The position numbers and the translations under genes are program-made. 7,682 nucleotides of DNA. Origin: Armatimonadota bacterium. GTDB lineage: Bacteria; Armatimonadota; SYMT01. This document shows positions 7,101-7,682 of this stretch, piece after piece. Every line of letters begins with the position of its first letter. Positions within the stretch are counted from its first letter, which is position 1. The stretch is from positions 1 to 7,682 of the forward strand of contig JAJFMS010000132.1 of assembly GCA_020696885.1 (NCBI GenBank), in the 5' to 3' direction. The notes under the pieces were generated by a model that was given only the letters and a program-made list of their open reading frames with translations, did no database searches and was not told the DNA's origin.

Positions 7101-7660
7101 TTCCGCGGGTAGCCGATGCCGCCGGAGACCACGGTAAAGAACGTGGAGGTGGCGACGTGGCTCACCAGGGTCCCGGTGCGGCTGTAGATCGCCAGGGAGC
7201 CGTTGATGATCTCCACAAAGTGGCTCGGGCCGATAGAGCCACTGGTATCGGGGTTGAAGAACCCGGTGCCGAAGTTGTTGAACTGGTCCTGCAGGCTGAC
7301 CCCGTTGAACCCCGCCGGCACGCCCTGCACGGCCGTGACGCCCAGGGGCGCGGGATCGCCTGCGTCCAGGCCGCCGGCCTGTTCCTTCTGGGTAGCCCCG
7401 GACTCCACGGGAGCACCGAGCACCCGGCCGGACGAACGCCGGGCGGCAACCGCGGCCCGGCGCGCGCGGGCATCGCGCGCCACCATCTGCTTCACGGTCT
7501 CCGTGGTGGGCAGCGCCCCCCGCGAGCGCACGATCAGCGGGGTTCCGGCTTCGCCTGCGGTAGCTCGATTGGCCGTGACCACCCCGCCCACCAGCATCAG
7601 CGCCAGCGCGGGAAGGAGGAGACAACGACTGATTCGACTCGTGACGGTCTTTCTTGACAT
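4103..7660 (-). CDS. Secreted multidomain surface protein (Calx-beta, fibronectin III, Ig-like)
   Basis: This 1185-aa exported protein starts at the ATG at 7660. AGGAG lies 11 nt before that ATG, whereas the alternative GTG at 7672 overlaps it. Residues 1-35 form a signal peptide: basic start MSRKTVTSR, hydrophobic core about 13-28, and likely cleavage after ATA. Residues of about 105-575 resemble the N-terminal part of secreted proteins with the patterns DTSGSIGPSHFVEIINGS and SPWGRYSQTSVDP, probably a beta-propeller. An IPT/TIG-like domain follows (about 581-674), then Calx-beta (677-787), fibronectin III (790-878), a second Calx-beta (881-988) and a second fibronectin III (990-1080). The C-terminus (1085-1185) is an Ig-like domain of the ASPM/Hydin or choice-of-anchor D type. 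No sortase, PEP-CTERM or type IX sorting signal is seen. Calx-beta domains usually bind calcium, so a role in adhesion or the cell envelope is plausible but unproven. The exact function is unknown to me. Confidence 0.93.
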   Translation of the reverse strand: MSRKTVTSRISRCLLLPALALMLVGGVVTANRATAGEAGTPLIVRSRGALPTTETVKQMVARDARARRAAVAARRSSGRVLGAPVESGATQKEQAGGLDAGDPAPLGVTAVQGVPAGFNGVSLQDQFNNFGTGFFNPDTSGSIGPSHFVEIINGSLAIYSRTGTLVSHVATSTFFTVVSGGIGYPRNGIQFHRVLYDARSSRWFACGVEGGVNSGFNFQNNQIILAVSRTSDPTGTFDKYVIPVGQPFTATLDFTTVDATLGIDDNGVYVGAHLQQRDVTQGNTVTAWHPVIAATPKASLIAATPSLGAVYVTGPGTLSDMFLSPQVPQNYDAVGPLTPAYVVSTSPVNFGEVIFRTITWTSPTPTLSAFGTVPTPLYGPLRNAVSNNSNGLTLPTGFDDLQGSVVRNGSLWTCRSVGVNASGGSASTNRVGCEWLELQTAAAGTLSLVQSGRVFDPSTAGDPRFYFFPSIAVSGQGHAALGFSGSRAAEFIGAFTCGRLASDPTGTMGAVATVRAGQGGYQITNNGTSSPWGRYSQTSVDPNDDQTLWTIQEYALVPVATGVGNGNWGTWVNRLTAPAPVLGSAGSASGNAGQNGVTFNVTGTGFFDPGAGFTSRPAVAFSGTGISNVVTTVNSATSLTVSLDIASGATLGTRTLTYTNPDGQSSVLPNAFTVAQGASVQLSAGTFSIAENGGSVPVTVQRNGATNTTVSVQLSVAGGTATAGTDFTALNQTITFNPGITSQTVNVNVADDSALEGSETANITLSNPQGGVLSSPSNAVLTITDDTARPTPTNVTAVVLSASSVTVSWTDQSSNETGFVVERSADGGGFTTAATTAANVTSQVVGGLQPGVTNTFRVRAVQGANQSDNSATASIQIATVQLGGSTFSGAEGGSVQVVITRTGGTGSAASAVLATSDGTATAPSDYTAQPSTTVNFGPGETTRTVNILTNADQALEPDETFSISLSAVNGTNTVLGSLATATATITDNPTPVTPTSLTALPVGPTSVRLAWTDNCTNESGYQIERSSGGGAFTPVMTVAANSTTATDASAPAGVAVSYRVRAVNGALQSAPSNEASATIPSGGIAKITPVKLNFAKVRIGASKVLKVTIQNTSKTGSMAGFVSITGTGYSLVSGGGAFNLGPKGKLTVNVGFSPTAAGFAGGTATVLTTAAGRPTTAISLTGTGR

Positions 7661-7671
7661 TACTGGAGGCA

Positions 7672-7676
7672 CTCCT
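7672..7676 (-). promoter_or_regulatory. Ribosome binding site deciding the surface-protein start
   Basis: AGGAG read on the minus strand lies 11 nt before the ATG at 7660. The in-frame GTG at 7672-7670 begins on the last base of this motif and so cannot use it. This favours the shorter form, in which the signal peptide begins directly with MSRK. The promoter lies beyond the right edge of the window. Confidence 0.6.
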
Positions 7677-7682
7677 GGGGGG

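Overview
The window is GC-rich bacterial DNA in which every gene I can support lies on the minus strand. It reads right to left as a large secreted multidomain protein (7660 to 4103), an intergenic region (4102 to 3758), and then a tight four-gene clock-like operon: kaiC, kaiB, a second divergent kaiB, and a PAS-type sensor histidine kinase that runs off the left edge. No rRNA, tRNA, CRISPR array, transposase or phage gene is visible. The taxon cannot be fixed from the sequence. A GC-rich non-cyanobacterial lineage such as Gemmatimonadota, Armatimonadota, Acidobacteriota, Chloroflexota or Myxococcota would fit. No kaiA or photosynthesis gene is present.

The kai operon looks translationally coupled. 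The kaiC stop and the kaiB start share one base (TGATG). The second kaiB starts 13 or 28 nt after the first one ends. Its stop overlaps the kinase start (ATGA). KaiC is a double-domain RecA-like ATPase with both Walker sites, paired catalytic glutamates, a Ser-Ser pair at the usual CII phosphosite position and a long C-terminal coiled coil, as in KaiA-independent KaiBC systems. The first KaiB is close to canonical. The second has an N-terminal extension and has lost both residues that correspond to the cyanobacterial fold-switch Gly and Asp. My inference is a KaiA-less timer or hourglass in which KaiC state is read out to the histidine kinase, possibly with the second KaiB acting as a detached SasA-like sensing domain.

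The 345-bp intergenic region holds three structured elements and a lower-GC, promoter-like stretch. A 16-bp GC-rich hairpin lies just after the surface gene. A perfect palindrome with 17-bp arms (3967-4001) forms part of a phased series of three GTTAAC sites. A nested inverted repeat (3785-3832) would lie in the kaiC leader.

The surface protein has a signal peptide, a large N-terminal region of a propeller-like secreted family, an IPT/TIG-like domain, a tandem Calx-beta plus fibronectin III pair, and a C-terminal Ig-like (ASPM/Hydin, choice-of-anchor D type) domain. Nothing links it functionally to the kai genes apart from position.
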